A DNA stretch of 24,323 nucleotides, taken from Pelargonium nanum. Its lineage: Eukaryota; Streptophyta; Magnoliopsida; Geraniales; Geraniaceae. The stretch covers positions 1 through 24,323 of the forward strand of contig JAYMTF010001312.1 of NCBI GenBank assembly GCA_036897485.1. Direction: 5' to 3'. Shown here one piece after another: positions 1-11,992 of the stretch (its first letter is position 1; each line of letters starts with the position of its first letter). Position numbers and translations under genes: made by a program. The notes beneath the pieces are model-generated. The model was not told where the DNA came from. It made no database searches and worked only from the letters and a program-made list of their open reading frames with translations.

Positions 1-532
1 TCTTATCCTTGGAGGCCATCTGGAGACGCAAAGCCTCTTTGTGAAGCAAACTATTGTTGTGTTCTTCGAGTGCACTCATCTGCATATTTCTACTGCCTTC
101 ATTCCCATATGGGTTCCTTCTATGCTTCCTTCCATACTCTCTACAAACAGAGCAAAATATCCTCGGTGTCCCATCTTTGACATCAACATATGCCCACTTG
201 TACGTATCAGCCCATTCCTCCCTCCATCTTTTTACGACCTTCTTCTTTCTTTTGGCCGGATGTGTCTTTGAAATATCTTGATCATCACTAGGAAGTTGAG
301 AAATCATTAGCATGTGCTTGCTATCATCGTGCTCTTCAACAGAAGGTTCTCGTGGAGGGCCACCAATAAGAGGAGCGCTACCAAATGATGGATCATCATC
401 TCCAGGTCCAATTTCCAAATCTATATCTTCTCCAATCTCCCTAACCACCAAGTGATGCCTCGGTGCCTGCTGAATCAAACTCATATTATCCAACGTGGGA
501 TTCATCCCTAATCCACCACCCGATAGCAACAT
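1..532 (-). CDS. NADP-specific glutamate dehydrogenase-like protein, N-terminal first coding exon (partial)
   Basis: An open frame runs on the minus strand from the ATG at 532-530 to the window edge: 177 codons plus one base, with no stop. The protein starts MLLSGGGLGMNPTLDNM. It has an acidic stretch (EIGEDIDLEIGPGDDDPSF, about residues 32-50), a basic KRKKKVVKRWREEW patch, and a C-x2-C (CSVC) followed by H-N-N-S-L-L-H, which looks like a BED/TTF-like zinc finger. It ends in MASKDK at the edge. I recognise this as the N-terminal extension of the plant amino-acid/NADP-glutamate dehydrogenase family (the Arabidopsis At1g51720 type), in which the dehydrogenase domain follows this segment. The catalytic domain lies outside the window, so the enzyme call rests on family memory only. 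The directly visible part is just a zinc-finger-like protein with a nuclear-type basic patch. The reading frame itself is very secure; the product name is moderately so. Confidence 0.7.
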   Translation of the reverse strand, partial: MLLSGGGLGMNPTLDNMSLIQQAPRHHLVVREIGEDIDLEIGPGDDDPSFGSAPLIGGPPREPSVEEHDDSKHMLMISQLPSDDQDISKTHPAKRKKKVVKRWREEWADTYKWAYVDVKDGTPRIFCSVCREYGRKHRRNPYGNEGSRNMQMSALEEHNNSLLHKEALRLQMASKDK

Positions 533-539
533 TCAGCAT
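486..539 (-). promoter_or_regulatory. Upstream ORF overlapping the dehydrogenase start codon
   Basis: An ATG at 539-537 lies 7 bases upstream of the main ATG in a different frame. It opens an 18-codon frame (MLNVAIGWWIRDESHVG, then TAA) that ends inside the main coding region at 486. A ribosome that initiates here would bypass the main start, so this arrangement usually lowers translation. A second tiny uORF (ATG ATT CTT TAG) ends exactly at the proposed leader-intron donor near 1347. The repressive role is inferred from position, not shown. Confidence 0.5.
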
Positions 540-600
540 GACACTCTTACACGTTAAAGTCCTCCACTCTTTTAACACCAGAACCTCGTAACTACTTCTG

Positions 601-1346
601 CTGAAACTGTTCCAATCAGTTAATTAACATTATTGCTCAACACGGACTGTGAATGAGGAAGGAAAATTAAAATCATTCGCATTTTAAATCTGAACTACTT
701 CGTCCATTCCTCCCTAGAAAGGTAAAAACTAAAAGCCCTCGCCCATCACAAATAATAGAAATGGCAAAAAAAATCTAATTTTCGGTTTTCTGTTTCCGAC
801 ATTCGAAAATTCTAATCAGAACCTGAATTCAAGTCCGTTTCTGAGTACCAATGTACTCAACATTGTTCCATCAACCAGAAAAACCACGATTACATACACA
901 TTATAGTAACTATTAAATACAGCAATATAACATCATACTGAGTAACAGTTGTTTCTTCTCTTCTCATTCATACACTGACAGAACCAAGTACATGACAATT
1001 TGGGGAAATTTAGCAAACTAGCTCAATTTTCAAATATATAAAATAGCACAAAACTAACCATCCCAAATTCATTGTATTTTCTACTACTCAATTTTCTCAG
1101 CTGCCAAACATGAGCCAGCCCTTATTAGAACCCTCTACAGCCAAAATTGACTATTACCCATATCAATTAGTTAGATAATAACCCAGAAAAATTCAAAATT
1201 AGAACAGACCCAGTAAATTTCATGACAAAACGTGAAACCCCAGAATTGAAGTGGTGATAAAGTTTCGAAATTTTTGAACACCCAGAAGCTATCTTTTGAT
1301 TTTGACGATTACCCAGAAGCTGGAATTGAGAAAAATCAGAAAATAC
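601..1346 (-). other. Probable 5' UTR leader intron of the dehydrogenase gene
   Basis: On the minus strand a strong donor (TTTAG|GTATTT) begins at 1346. Acceptor-type CAG triplets lie at 609-607, 603-601 and 600-598, just upstream of the first coding exon, which has no ATG other than the uORF and main start. The upstream leader (about 1347-1480 on the minus strand) is rich in GA and CT tracts, as in plant 5' UTRs. The exact acceptor among the three is undecided. The 720-750 base interior is AT-rich with nothing else recognised. Confidence 0.5.
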
Positions 1347-1559
1347 CTAAAGAATCATGCAGAAAATAGCGACTCGACAAGCCCAATTTGCAGTACCAAA
1401 CCAATTGTTGTCACTTTCTTCTCTTCTCCAAAGTTGCTTTCTTTTTTCTCTTCTTTTTTTCTCACTGTTGTGTGGAGTTTTGAGAGGGGAAAATTAGGGT
1501 ACGAGCGCGTCCATGTAGAGGAATGGTCTTGCACTTGTTGATCAATGAGCCTGACTATA

Positions 1560-1940
1560 AAATAGTGGACTCGTGGGTCGTGTCATGTTTGTGTATTATA
1601 TGAAGTCGTTATAAACACGACACGTTTAATAATTATTTGTGGTGAAACGTTGAACACGACATTATTATAAGCACGTAATACGAACACGACACGATATAAT
1701 ACATTTTACACAGAAAAATTAGTATATTTAACACGACACACTTCATCACATTTGACACATAGCACGACAAAGAATTGTTGGAACAATAAGATTAATTAGA
1801 GATTTTAGGGTTAATTTACTATTTCAATTCTTAGGTGTGCACGTTGGACGTGTCGTGCATGTTTTTAAGGCCTAATTTGAACATGACTCAAATACAAAAT
1901 TAATGGGTCCAAACACACTATTTGGCGTCGTGTACCGTGT
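1560..1940. repeat. Degenerate repeat rich in ACACGAC / GTCGTGT motifs
   Basis: The motif ACACGAC(A) or GCACGAC recurs near 1616, 1653, 1684, 1731 and 1761. Its complement GTCGTGT/GTCGTGC appears near 1577, 1850 and 1926, so the outer copies are inverted relative to the central ones. This suggests a decayed non-autonomous transposon with inverted ends. No coding sequence is present and I cannot assign a superfamily. It lies upstream of the dehydrogenase gene and downstream of the ELL-like gene. Confidence 0.45.
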
Positions 1941-2223
1941 TGAGACACAAATTGATATTTCTAAATAGAGATAGCATCCGAAGCTAAATAGCATGTACAC
2001 AAAACTCGACTATTTTTTAATGGGTTCAAGTCGCGCAAGATAAATTCAGTCAACTTTCGAGTCAATCATACAAATTCGTACTAAATCTACATAAATTAAA
2101 ATTTTGAGTCTGACAACAAGACGATAACCATTGTGACATCAATTTTTATCTCTATCAGCCTTGGGTTATATTAAAGTTCTATCTTCTAATTTTGATGTCA
2201 CAAAGACAAAATTGTAATTAAAC

Positions 2224-2297
2224 AACCCAAACCCGGCATGCATTTTCCCGGTCCGTTTATGCCCAACCCGACCCGCCTGTCCAATTGCCACCTCTAC
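2224..2297 (-). repeat. hAT-MITE-like terminal fragment (TAGAGGTGGCAATTGG end)
   Basis: Read on the minus strand this begins TAGAGGTGGCAATTGG and continues with GGGTCGGGTTGGGC and a GGGTTTGGGTTG segment. The same end (TAGAGCTGG[C/T]AATT followed by GGGTTCGGG-type sequence) recurs at 3061-3108, 11863-11992, 17785-17903 and 18528-18711. It therefore appears to be one end of a dispersed non-autonomous family, the best copy of which is 18528-18711. It sits about 300 bases downstream of the ELL-like stop codon. Confidence 0.4.
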
Positions 2298-2608
2298 TAA
2301 AAAGGCTAAATCTCACAAACAAATTAAGACCTAAAAATTGGTATTGGCATTATTTGCTAGCAAGTGCAAAAAATTTGTTGCTTGCATGGTTTTACAACAA
2401 ACAAAACCACACAAAAATTGCCCTGAAAATCTACAAAAATTGGGGCTAAAATCATTGATGTTACAACCTCTATTATCAAACATATCTATATGACCATTTA
2501 CAATGCCCTAAATACTTCATGTGACGCCCTGGAAAGGACCTAATGGTGATATACTAAAGGAGACAGAAAATATCTGTAATCTCTGGCGTTGAAGAGTCGT
2601 CAAATGTT

Positions 2609-5600
2609 TCAATCTTTCGTATATGGAAGTGCAAAATCTGCAATCTTCTGTTTAAGGTGCTGCAGATAGAAAAACAACCAGAACTTTTTTGGTGAACAAC
2701 TACGAATTTAAATTAGCTCGGAGCGGGTAAAAATATCAAAGCTAATAGCGTTTAGATGAATTACCTTTAGTTCTTCGTGAAGCACAATGAATATTTTCTT
2801 CAGCCTTTTATGTCTCTGCAGATAATGACATTATTAGTTAAGTCCAACTTTAATAAACTTTGATCAATTCCATCACTTATTTGAGAAAGTTGAAGTTATG
2901 GGAGAAAAATAGGGTATCAAAAACTCGATCTGCATTTTTTGGGTTGCATAAAATACACCCTATCAATTTTCAGGTCAAGACGATTCGGGCAAATCCACAC
3001 AATTTACACATAAAGCCCGCAACCTGATCCGAAGCCCACAACTCTTTCGAGTCGGGTGCAGGTTAGACCTTTTAAATCCAAACCCAAACCCGAATTACCA
3101 GCTCTAGTATAAACTACAAATATAGAGATTGGTATCGGTTACTGCCATTCTGATCAATGATACTTAAGTTTTTAAGTCATTTAGTCACAAGTTTTTTCTA
3201 TTTGATCATTTAGCAAAAGTTATTTCAAATCTGTTGCCATCTAGTTATTTATTTTTCATGCACGTATCACAATATTCTTTAGAGAGTAGCCTTCATTAGT
3301 TAAAAGTTCAAACAAATTACATAATTCACACACAAGCAAGCTTTGTAATCTTTACAAGTAGTCGAGCAACTTATATGCAGCCTCTCTCTAAAAGGTGGAA
3401 AAACTTAATACCTACAACTACAATTAACACAAGTTGGGCCCAATAATTCATGTTTTCATGATGTCAAATGTGAAGTAGAAATATAATAAGCTGTAAATTT
3501 AAATTGTCTGACATTTAAAATTATGGTATTCTCCATGGTTATCAATTAAAAAAAAAACATAAAAGTACTAACAAGATTACACCGACGAGAAATGATTACC
3601 TCTCCACACTCCTGATAAGATTCCATCAACTGTCCCAAGATAGTGCGATATCTACCCATATCCCTGTCTTTCGCAAATTCAAGGTCCTTTCCCAGTTTAA
3701 GGAACTCAATCCTACATATAAGAGTTATCGAGTTGCTTTAAATAAACACAGAAAACACACAAAAGCAATCCACCGTACAAGAAATAATAAGTAAGAAGCC
3801 ATAACACCTTAACCGTGAAGTAAAGGAACAATCTTATAGTACCTATCACTCTCAAGGATCTTGTTCAAGGTGCAATAACTTTCGTACTTGTCACGATACT
3901 CTTGCACATATTCTTTGTACCTAATATTTAAGGCAGAAGAAAAATAGGTAACGAGATTCTAAAAACAAAAAGACGAAAAGGTCCATAATGTAACGTAGAA
4001 AAAAGAACACTTACTGAGCGAAATCCTTTATTGGTCCTTTAAGCTCTGGCTTATCCTTTTCATATTTAGAGTAGGAAAAAGCATTTTCATCAGAATATGA
4101 ATTCCACCTTTTCCGATCACTATTAATATTATTACCCTCTGTCAATGCGCTATCTCTTTGTCCATCAGTCATCACCACGGCAGTATTATTTGTTTGCCTT
4201 TGACTGTCCTTTGTTGGGTAGGATCCTGGCCCTCTTGAGACTTCAGAGTGATCTCCTCTTGAAACGTTCTGCACTTGAGCTTGCACAACATGTTCTGGCG
4301 TCTTCTTTCTGTTCAAGCTATCCAAATTGCCACGGACACCAGAATTAAAATTGGGTGGGGAAGGTTTTACAGAATCTAATGTTGACTTTCCAAAAGATTT
4401 TCCTCTGCTGGAATCCAAATTCATGTTTTCTGAAGCACTAAATTTGTTCTCTAACTGTTTGAACGGACTTTTTCTTTCAAATTGCTTTTTAGGCGGTTGT
4501 TCTACGGGCACGGCTTCACGAAGTTCACCTAACTCCAGATCTGAGAGTTCTCTTTGTAGAATACTACCTCTACCATTGACAATAGGAGACCTGTCCGCAC
4601 CACTTCTGTTATTATTCGGCGACAATCCAATCCGTGAGTTTGAAACCTGTCCAGACACCTTGAACTTTCCAGCCACGTCATTAGGTTTTTGATAATGGGC
4701 GTCTGAGGGCACTAAATATTTGCCTCCTCCACTGCCTTCCTTTAAATTACTTGGGGCCTTTCTCTCATTGACACAACCATCTTCATTAGCCTTGTCAGAG
4801 TATTTACCGCCACGTCCTAAGATCTCGGCATGTATATCAGATCTCTCCATCGTATCGTGAGTGGCCCGGGTACTTTGATGAAAATCTGATCTAGATTTTA
4901 CAGGAGTTGCTTGATTGCATCCCTTCAGCATGCCAAACTCTGAAATCCCACCAGGAGATAAACTACGAGGACTGTCCGAGAATCGGGCATCCCTACCCCC
5001 AAATACTAGCGGTTGAGACAAGTTCTCAGCATTTAACCTTTTTGCATGTTTAGATTTATCGTCAAAGGGATTTAAATCAGAACCTCCTCTCGACTTACCT
5101 TTAGATATCCTCTCCTTAACTGTATTTTCTTCATCTTCAAACACTTTTTCTATTATATTTTGGCAATCCTGGGACTCATTGCGATCGGGTGAAATCGGTT
5201 TGGTCTCTTCCACATGTTTTTTACTGTCTTCATGAGGAATCAAACTAGGAACTGAAGGCCTTTCAGCATCCGGTCCATCACCAGGTGAGTCTTTCTCAAT
5301 CTCAACCAGATCATCTTGCTTCTCATCAAGACCGTTTTGGACAGCAATACCATCAGGGGTGCCCCAGTGATTGGGTAATATAGATAATCCCGATTCAGAT
5401 GCTTGCAATTTATTCTTGGGTTCATTGTCATCGTCACTTGTCATAATATCCACGTCCTCATCTGAACCCTCCTTACTATTAGAAGACACATCACTTTCAC
5501 TGTCACTACTACTTCCACTTCCACTCCCTGCTGGGCTTGGACTTCTGCTTCTCCTATGACTTCCACTCTCACTATCACCGCTATCACTTTCACTATCACT

Positions 5601-7578
5601 ATCACTACCACTTTCACTGCTAGAGCTGCCGGCTGGCCCATCGCTATTGTCTGAGATCCTTCTTTCACCACCCAAATTGGGTGATTGCTGTTGGATATGA
5701 GTTGGTTCTGATGAATTTAATTCGTCTCCAACCTTATTCAATTCCGGCCGTTCTTCCAATCCAGCAGCTGTGACTTTTCCATCAAAGCTTGATTCTCGAG
5801 CAGGTGTTTGATCATATTTATCTTCAGGAGTAGGTTTTTGGTCGGCTTCAGGAGCAGGAGTCTGGTGACGGTTTTCATCGGGAGAACTGAGAAAACCAAA
5901 CAAGACATTCTAAACTCATGAGCATACAAAGTCATATGCTTCAACAATAGTGAAAATCAATCTTATGGAGCATGGTTAAGATGCAAGTATAAACTCAATT
6001 GAAACACGTTCAAGACACACACACACACACACACAAAAAAAGCTTTGCCACTTGTCTGGACAAATACCGTCTAAAGAAATGGAAGGTACCTTCCACAATC
6101 AGATGAGGGTTTCCTGAAGTTTTCATCCAACCCTGGTTTCAAGAAATATCTTCCTGGAGCTTGAAGAGTTGCAATCTGATGATAAAATAAAATTAATGAG
6201 AAAGCACAAAATCACTCAAAGTTCTAGGAACAAATTCATCAAGGATCACCACCAAATACCCTTTTTATGACGGGCTCAATCTTCTTTGCGGAGTTGGGAT
6301 CACCAACAGCTATTTCCAAAGCCTATGGAGAGAACAAGAGGACAATGAACACAACCAAATAAGGATTGTGATACTAATCATTGGGAAACATAACAGAACA
6401 ACAAACTGAAAGGAAAATGGAGATTAAAAGGCCTCAGGAAAGAATATACATTTTTTACGTGTAGAGATCAGTTCATTCAGATTGAACTAAAGCATGTTAC
6501 GAGTTTCATTTTGACTGGTGTGCTTACCTTTAAGCTCATCCCCTTGGGGTTCTCCTTGAGTAGAGTAATTAGCAAACTCTGCAAATCCTTCGGTTTAGCT
6601 CCAAAATTTCCTTTGTGTGTGGCACCAACAGCTTTGCTAGGGATTTCTTTCTCAAAGCTCGCAGCAGTCTCTTTATTTGTCACCTGGGAAGGCATAATTT
6701 CTTCTACATTCAAGTGACTCTTGGCAGTCTTTATAGGTCCAAATGGAGATGCTGGAGAACCAAATTGTTCATGTGGGGATGGCAGAGGTGAAGCTGAGAG
6801 TCTGCTCTTTGCAATAGTTGTTGAGGCTAACCCAGATTTATATGCAGGTTTAGGTGGGCCTCCTACGGCAACAAGTTGAAGAAAGTATAGTATTACTACA
6901 TAAAATAAAACTATCATCATTCCAAAATGAGTTCAATTTTATGATGTTAACTAGTGTTGAGTTTCCAAAAATCTCCTTCAAAATAAAACTAACAACCACC
7001 AAACATCTAAAAAAAGGACCACTTTCGGAATCGGATCTCTCTCTTATCCTTCACCCACTACCACTATTCCACGACATGATCTACTCAAATCCTCCACCAC
7101 TCAACTCCCAAGTGGCATAAAAAAAGAGCCAAATGCCTCCAACTACACTGCAGCCGCAAACAGACTGAGTTTTACTCCTTCTTCCCTCTTCCTATCTTCT
7201 CCAAATGCCATTCAGATTCACCGTTTTGATCATTTTGGCCCCTACCTTCCTCCTCTTCCCCAATCCAGTCAGTCTCTGGAACTCTAGTTTTCCCTTATTT
7301 TCAATTCTCGAAGAATCAAATCTCACTGTCAACAAAAAATGTCTGCAATTTCAAGTGTTTCCTTTGATTTATAAGTTACCCTTTTTTTCCTTTTGATTTT
7401 ACCCAATCTCCGTTTCAAGTGCTCCATCAGTTTAAATGTCTCCACTCTCTATCTCTATTCTTCCCATGGTATTGTTAGAAACTTTATCATAACAAAAATT
7501 CCACTAAATACATGTGCAGAGTCAAAGGGGACACTTGTTTTGAAAGGGAGGGAAATAAGATAGGGCGCAGAGAATACC

Positions 7579-7624
<46 letters not shown>

Positions 7625-10600
7625 AAAACTCGATAATCCAGTGCGGTGCTCTGATTACCTTGAGATAGTTCAACTTTCTGCTTTTTCAATGGAGGCTCTT
7701 TCTTTTGTTTAAACTTCTTCCAAGGATTAGCTGGAAACAAGAGAAATACAAGTTATTCGACACAGATACTGAATTCAATTAATCTTCATGGAAGAAATTG
7801 CATTTAAGAATCTCATCAGCCAATAAATGATTCGTCAAAAATGGTGCCTTATATACCAAAGATACTGCTCTAATTGCTTCTGAACAAACAACCATATTAA
7901 GGTCCTAACTATAATCATCTGCAGAGTTCAAAGGATAAACACGTTGTAAAACTTCATATCATGCATGTTGATCTATCTTTTTTTTACACTTCAGGGATAG
8001 GAAATAAAGAAAAAGTGACTTGGGGAAGGAAAATAAATCATATCTGAACCAAAACTTACTCTCAACTGCTGCTAGTGCCTTCATCTGACTCTTCATGGAT
8101 GGGTTCGCAGGATCTAAACAAATAGCTCTATCATGATGAACAAAGAAAATAATAATTTGTTAGTACAATTTACAAAGACAAGAAACATACCAAACATCTC
8201 AAGATATCATTCTCCACATTCATGAAAACAATTCAACCATCCAACAACCATAATGCTATTGTTCTGAAAGTATTCCACGATGTTCGTTGCATCAAATTAC
8301 TACAATCATCAAGAATTCCAAAACCAGCAGATCAGTACGGAGATAAGTAGCGATGAAGTTCTAATCTTTACTCATGGGTATCTTATGAAGCAGCAGAACC
8401 ATGGGAATATTTGTTTGTTTTTATAGTTTTGCAAGTAGCTTAAAACCAGACCAAGACAAAACATATAATCATCTGCTATGATGAAAATATAAATGATAAT
8501 TCCCCCACGGGGTACATGCTGTTTTTAGTATCAATCACATAGCACAAGAAACCTACCAGCTAATTCCTCCGAATTAAGATTCTGTAATATATTTGCCCCA
8601 GTAAAATTCTAGTTACATCACACAACAAGCAATACTTAAACCTCACTTTTAACAAAAAGTTCTGTATACTCTGTAAATACCAATTCCAATTTCCAAAAAT
8701 CATGTAGCAGAAAATATTGTTTCCAACTAAAAGTATGACATATTCCCACTCTGAAAAACTTGTATTCAATGGTTAAACTTTTCAGAAAGTACATCTTACA
8801 AAGCATGATGAAACTGGTTTCCATCTTATGTCTAGTTTTTGTATACTTTGAAAGTCCTATATCCAATTCACATAAAATGTGAGCCAACGAAATAGGACCA
8901 CTGGAGGATGCTACTAAACAAACTTATCAAGTCATTTTTGTCCTAAAATTCTACAAAAGTTGGACAAGGGCGATCAATTATGAGAAATTGTTAGAAGATT
9001 CTTGTAGCTCAGTGAACAGGAATTGGGGCATAATTTTTGTATCCAGTGGCCTATCATTCCCACTATATCAAATCTAAGAGCATGTGATTTAAAAAAAAAA
9101 AGGAACTATATATATATATATATCCACAAAACAAGTAAATGAAAAGAGAATCATAAAATGTAAGTTGAGGAAGGAAAGAAAAAAATGCTTTATGCATGGT
9201 AAAGAGATATGGTTGTTAACAATCTTAGAACATACTTGCGTGCTTTAAGCTTCCGTTCAGCTTCCTCTGATCGCATTTTTACATGGTTTGTAGTTGATTC
9301 ATCTAAAACGCGCTGCACATTCAGCTTGCGCCAGGCAGAGCCAGATTCAACAAGTAAGCCATTTCCGTCTTCACCACTTTGACGTTCTTCATATATGTCA
9401 CATAGGTCAGCCCTTTCTCGCGACCAGATAAATCTAAACTCCTTCCCTCCAACATCTATAACCTGATGCAATAAATGTAATGCTATGATTGCTTGAAAAC
9501 TAATAAGCTACATCCATATAAAACTTTGCTATAAAGGGAAACATCTCTGAGAAGTTAGATGACAATTCAAGAACCATAGATGTAATGTAGGAAGGATGGA
9601 CATGGAAGTTAGGAAAGACGGCATATAAGTTATAACAACTCCACGCGTTTGTATATATAAAATTGTGGAACGTGAAGAGTGAAATCAAATGGTAAGCACA
9701 ATATCATCAGAGCATTAGATCATGATATCTACTGCAGCTAATGTAATCAATATATGTCCAAAAGAACATCTTATATAAGCATTGACTTTGACCCAGTAAT
9801 ATCCCTACCAGGTTGTCTTACTGACTAAAGCAACATCCAAATAGAAAAGGGCAGGAAAACAACTGCACATGAATTGAACAACAACCAAAGATGCTCCTAG
9901 TCCAACAACCTAATCATATACAAAGATAAGAGAGTAATATAACAATAACTCATCTTTCCCCACTACCTGAAAAATTGGAGAAACTATATATACTTTCTAT
10001 TCAATGCTTACTAGTGGCAATATTTAGGGACACAAAATACATGAGAACAAACAGATGCAACTTCATAGCTATATTGGAAGCTTCATTAGCAATGAAGTGC
10101 AATGAGTTGGGATGATTTATGCAAATAAAAGTCAAGGTTCAATGCAAAAAAATCTTCCATAATTTGTTCACTTGTGGTCAAAGAAACAACTTATCCAATT
10201 CTCCAGGAAGCTAAAACAAACTCTTGCACTATCTATCCAGTTTTGATATACATCAACTTTTGGTTGGGATAGTGAATGTACAAGAACTTATGTCTCCAAT
10301 ACAAAATTGCAGAATATGAAAATCCCTACAACTAGTATACAAACAACCAAAGTCTATACTCAGCTAATCATATGTTCTAAACAATCCTCCCGATATCGTA
10401 AAGAGATAATAAGATAAGTTATGCTTGAATGAGCTCCTAAAGCAGCAGTTATCAAACCATAATATCATCTAAGCTTAATTGAACAGGAATTGCGAACCGC
10501 ATCGAAAACAAAAATGTCAATTCACTATCATACCTCATAAAACCCCACAAAGAAACAAAATTTGAAGAAAATAAGCAGTACCCAATTGAAAACAAACCTA

Positions 10601-11058
10601 AAAAAACACAAAAAAATAATCAAACATTCACAAACTTCATCAAAACAGCACTTTCCAGCTCAAATTCATTGTAAAAAACTCACATTCCCATTGGCATTTT
10701 TCGCATTGGCATCGAATTTGATCCGCGGAGTCTCGCCCTGCGACTCCGCTCGCCTGATCTCCTCCACGAGCTCAGGCGTTAACCTAATAATCATAGCAAA
10801 ATCGGGAGGTTTTTTCCCAGGGATGAGACTAAAAGTCTCCTCCGCACAAGTCGGAGCTGAGGAGCCGCCGCCACCGCCGGCGGGGACAGAGGGCCGGTTG
10901 TGGGGCCCACCGGCGGAGCCGCCTCTAGAAAGCCGACCACCAGAGGGACCGGAGGAGCGGCGGGACGGAAGAGGGAAAGAGGAATGGGAGCGCTTGGCTC
11001 CGCCTCCTCCCCTGGCGGCGGCGCCGCCGCGGCCGAGCTTGGAGGAGCCTCCGTACAT
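2609..11058 (-). CDS. ELL-like RNA polymerase II elongation factor (occludin/ELL C-terminal domain), 12 exons, 1129 aa
   Basis: Exons: 11058-10684, 9462-9236, 8127-8060, 7730-7659, 6862-6528, 6322-6260, 6175-6090, 5886-4015, 3920-3843, 3711-3600, 2815-2765, 2659-2609. All junctions are GT-AG and in phase (3390 nt with stop). The N-terminus is Gly/Ser/Pro-rich and low complexity. Residues about 85-205 (DFAMIIRLTPELVEEIRR, then IDVGGKEFRFIW) look like the ELL N-terminal domain. Residues about 345-400 (DLQSLLITLLKENPKGMSLK onward) resemble a winged helix. Exon 8 (about residues 409-1032) is disordered, with a Ser/Asp/Glu run near 490-568. Residues 1033-1129 (YVQEYRDKYESY ... QLMESYQECGERHKRLKK) match the occludin/ELL helical domain. 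Metazoan ELL (human 621 aa) stimulates Pol II elongation in the super and little elongation complexes; a plant role is inferred. Arabidopsis relatives are annotated 'dentin sialophosphoprotein-related', a name due only to the Ser/Asp run. It is divergently transcribed from UBP6. Confidence 0.85.
2985..3108 (-). repeat. hAT-MITE-like fragment in ELL-like intron 10
   Basis: On the minus strand it starts TAGAGCTGGTAATTCGGG at about 3108, followed by TTTGGGTTTGGATT and Gly-codon-like GGGTTCGG-type repeats down to about 2985. It belongs to the same family as 18528-18711 but has no clear opposite terminus here. Intron 10 spans 2816-3599; the rest of it (about 3110-3599) is plain AT-rich sequence. 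Confidence 0.4.
6015..6034. repeat. (AC)n microsatellite in ELL-like intron 7
   Basis: Ten AC units followed by an A-run, inside the intron 5887-6089. It should be length-polymorphic between individuals. No functional role is apparent. Confidence 0.9.
7583..7624. repeat. Compound (AT)n(GT)n microsatellite in ELL-like intron 4
   Basis: About 15 AT units run directly into six GT units within intron 4 (6863-7658), close to the exon 4 donor at 7658. On the transcribed strand this is an (AC)n(AT)n tract about 35 bases after the 5' splice site. The rest of the 796-base intron holds no recognisable element. Confidence 0.9.
8128..10683 (-). other. Two long introns (1 and 2) of the ELL-like gene
   Basis: Intron 1 is 9463-10683 (GTGAGT ... 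CAG) and intron 2 is 8128-9235 (GTATGT ... TAG); exon 2 (9236-9462) lies between them. Both introns are AT-rich. They contain only short open frames without homology and a small (TA)n run at about 9107-9122. I find no transposon termini in them, in contrast to the introns of the neighbouring UBP6 gene. Confidence 0.75.
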
Positions 11059-11862
11059 AGCGGAGCCGATTCGTACTGTATGTATATGTAGAGAGAGAAA
11101 GTGTGGCGGAGGAGAGAGAAAGTTCTGGTGAAGAACCAGTTTTGGACACCGGTGACTCTCAAAACTCAGAACAAAGGAACAATTTTTGGGAATTTATTTT
11201 ATTTTCTCTATTTTTTTACCATATATTTTACTCTAGCTAATTATTTGGGATTTATTTTTTCTATTTGTTGCAATTTGGTCCTCGAACATAAATTAGTCTA
11301 ATTCATGATGATAATGTTAAATTAAACTAACGTGACAATTTTAATTTTTTTTTCGGTCTTAATCATGAGGTTTTTGAAGCTGGTCGGAGATCAATACTTT
11401 TAAATTATGTCACACTCAGACTAATAACATTCGAGTCGGGTATAATCACAATGGCAGCAAAACTTTTCTTACCAAATTTTAACTGAGATGTATAACCTTA
11501 AAACTTGAAAGTTTTAGAATTTTTTTTGTTAATGTAGTAAATACATGACATTAAAGACAACAAAATTTACAAATAAGATCATTTAGCATAAAAATGTATA
11601 ATCGAAATACTTAATCGGACAAAATTGAAGTGACAACTATGTTCATCAACCATGCAAATTTGTTCTAAATTGTTCTCATAAGAAAATTTAGCTAGCTTTT
11701 TTTTTTAACGAGAAAAATTAGCACTCAAACGGCATGTCAACGCCACTTGAACTAATTTTTTTATAAAAAAAAAAAAGAAATTGCCACGACAACGACATCA
11801 TTACATAATGAATCAATATGAAACAAAATACGACTATTGGAATATAAAAGTAGGTGAATCAT

Positions 11863-11992
11863 GCGGGTTTTTATAATCCTAACCAAATTTCACAAGATAA
11901 ATCCGATTCGACCTTAAAGTTGGTCAAATTGGGTTCAAGTCAAGCAAAAATCGGGACAGCAAATTTGAGTCCAAATTGTCAGCTCTAACTGA
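11863..11992 (-). repeat. hAT-MITE-like remnant in the divergent promoter
   Basis: The plus strand ends ...GTCCAAATTGTCAGCTCTA, so on the minus strand it begins TAGAGCTGACAATTTGGAC, matching the terminus shared by the copies near 3108 and 18528. Internal GGGTTCAAG and CGGGAC segments fit the family. The other end is uncertain. It lies about 400 bases upstream of the UBP6 ATG. Confidence 0.4.

Noticed and set aside
1296..1541. 81-codon plus-strand open frame upstream of the dehydrogenase
   Set aside because: It covers the antisense of the dehydrogenase leader and is low-complexity Phe/Ser; nothing supports coding.
4145..5559. Several plus-strand and alternative minus-strand frames across 4145-5947
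   Set aside because: They are shadows of the 1872-base ELL-like exon; Ser/Asp codon repeats keep other frames open.
10562..11131. 189-codon Pro/Arg-rich plus-strand open frame
   Set aside because: It is the antisense shadow of the GC-rich first exon of the ELL-like gene, with no homology of its own.
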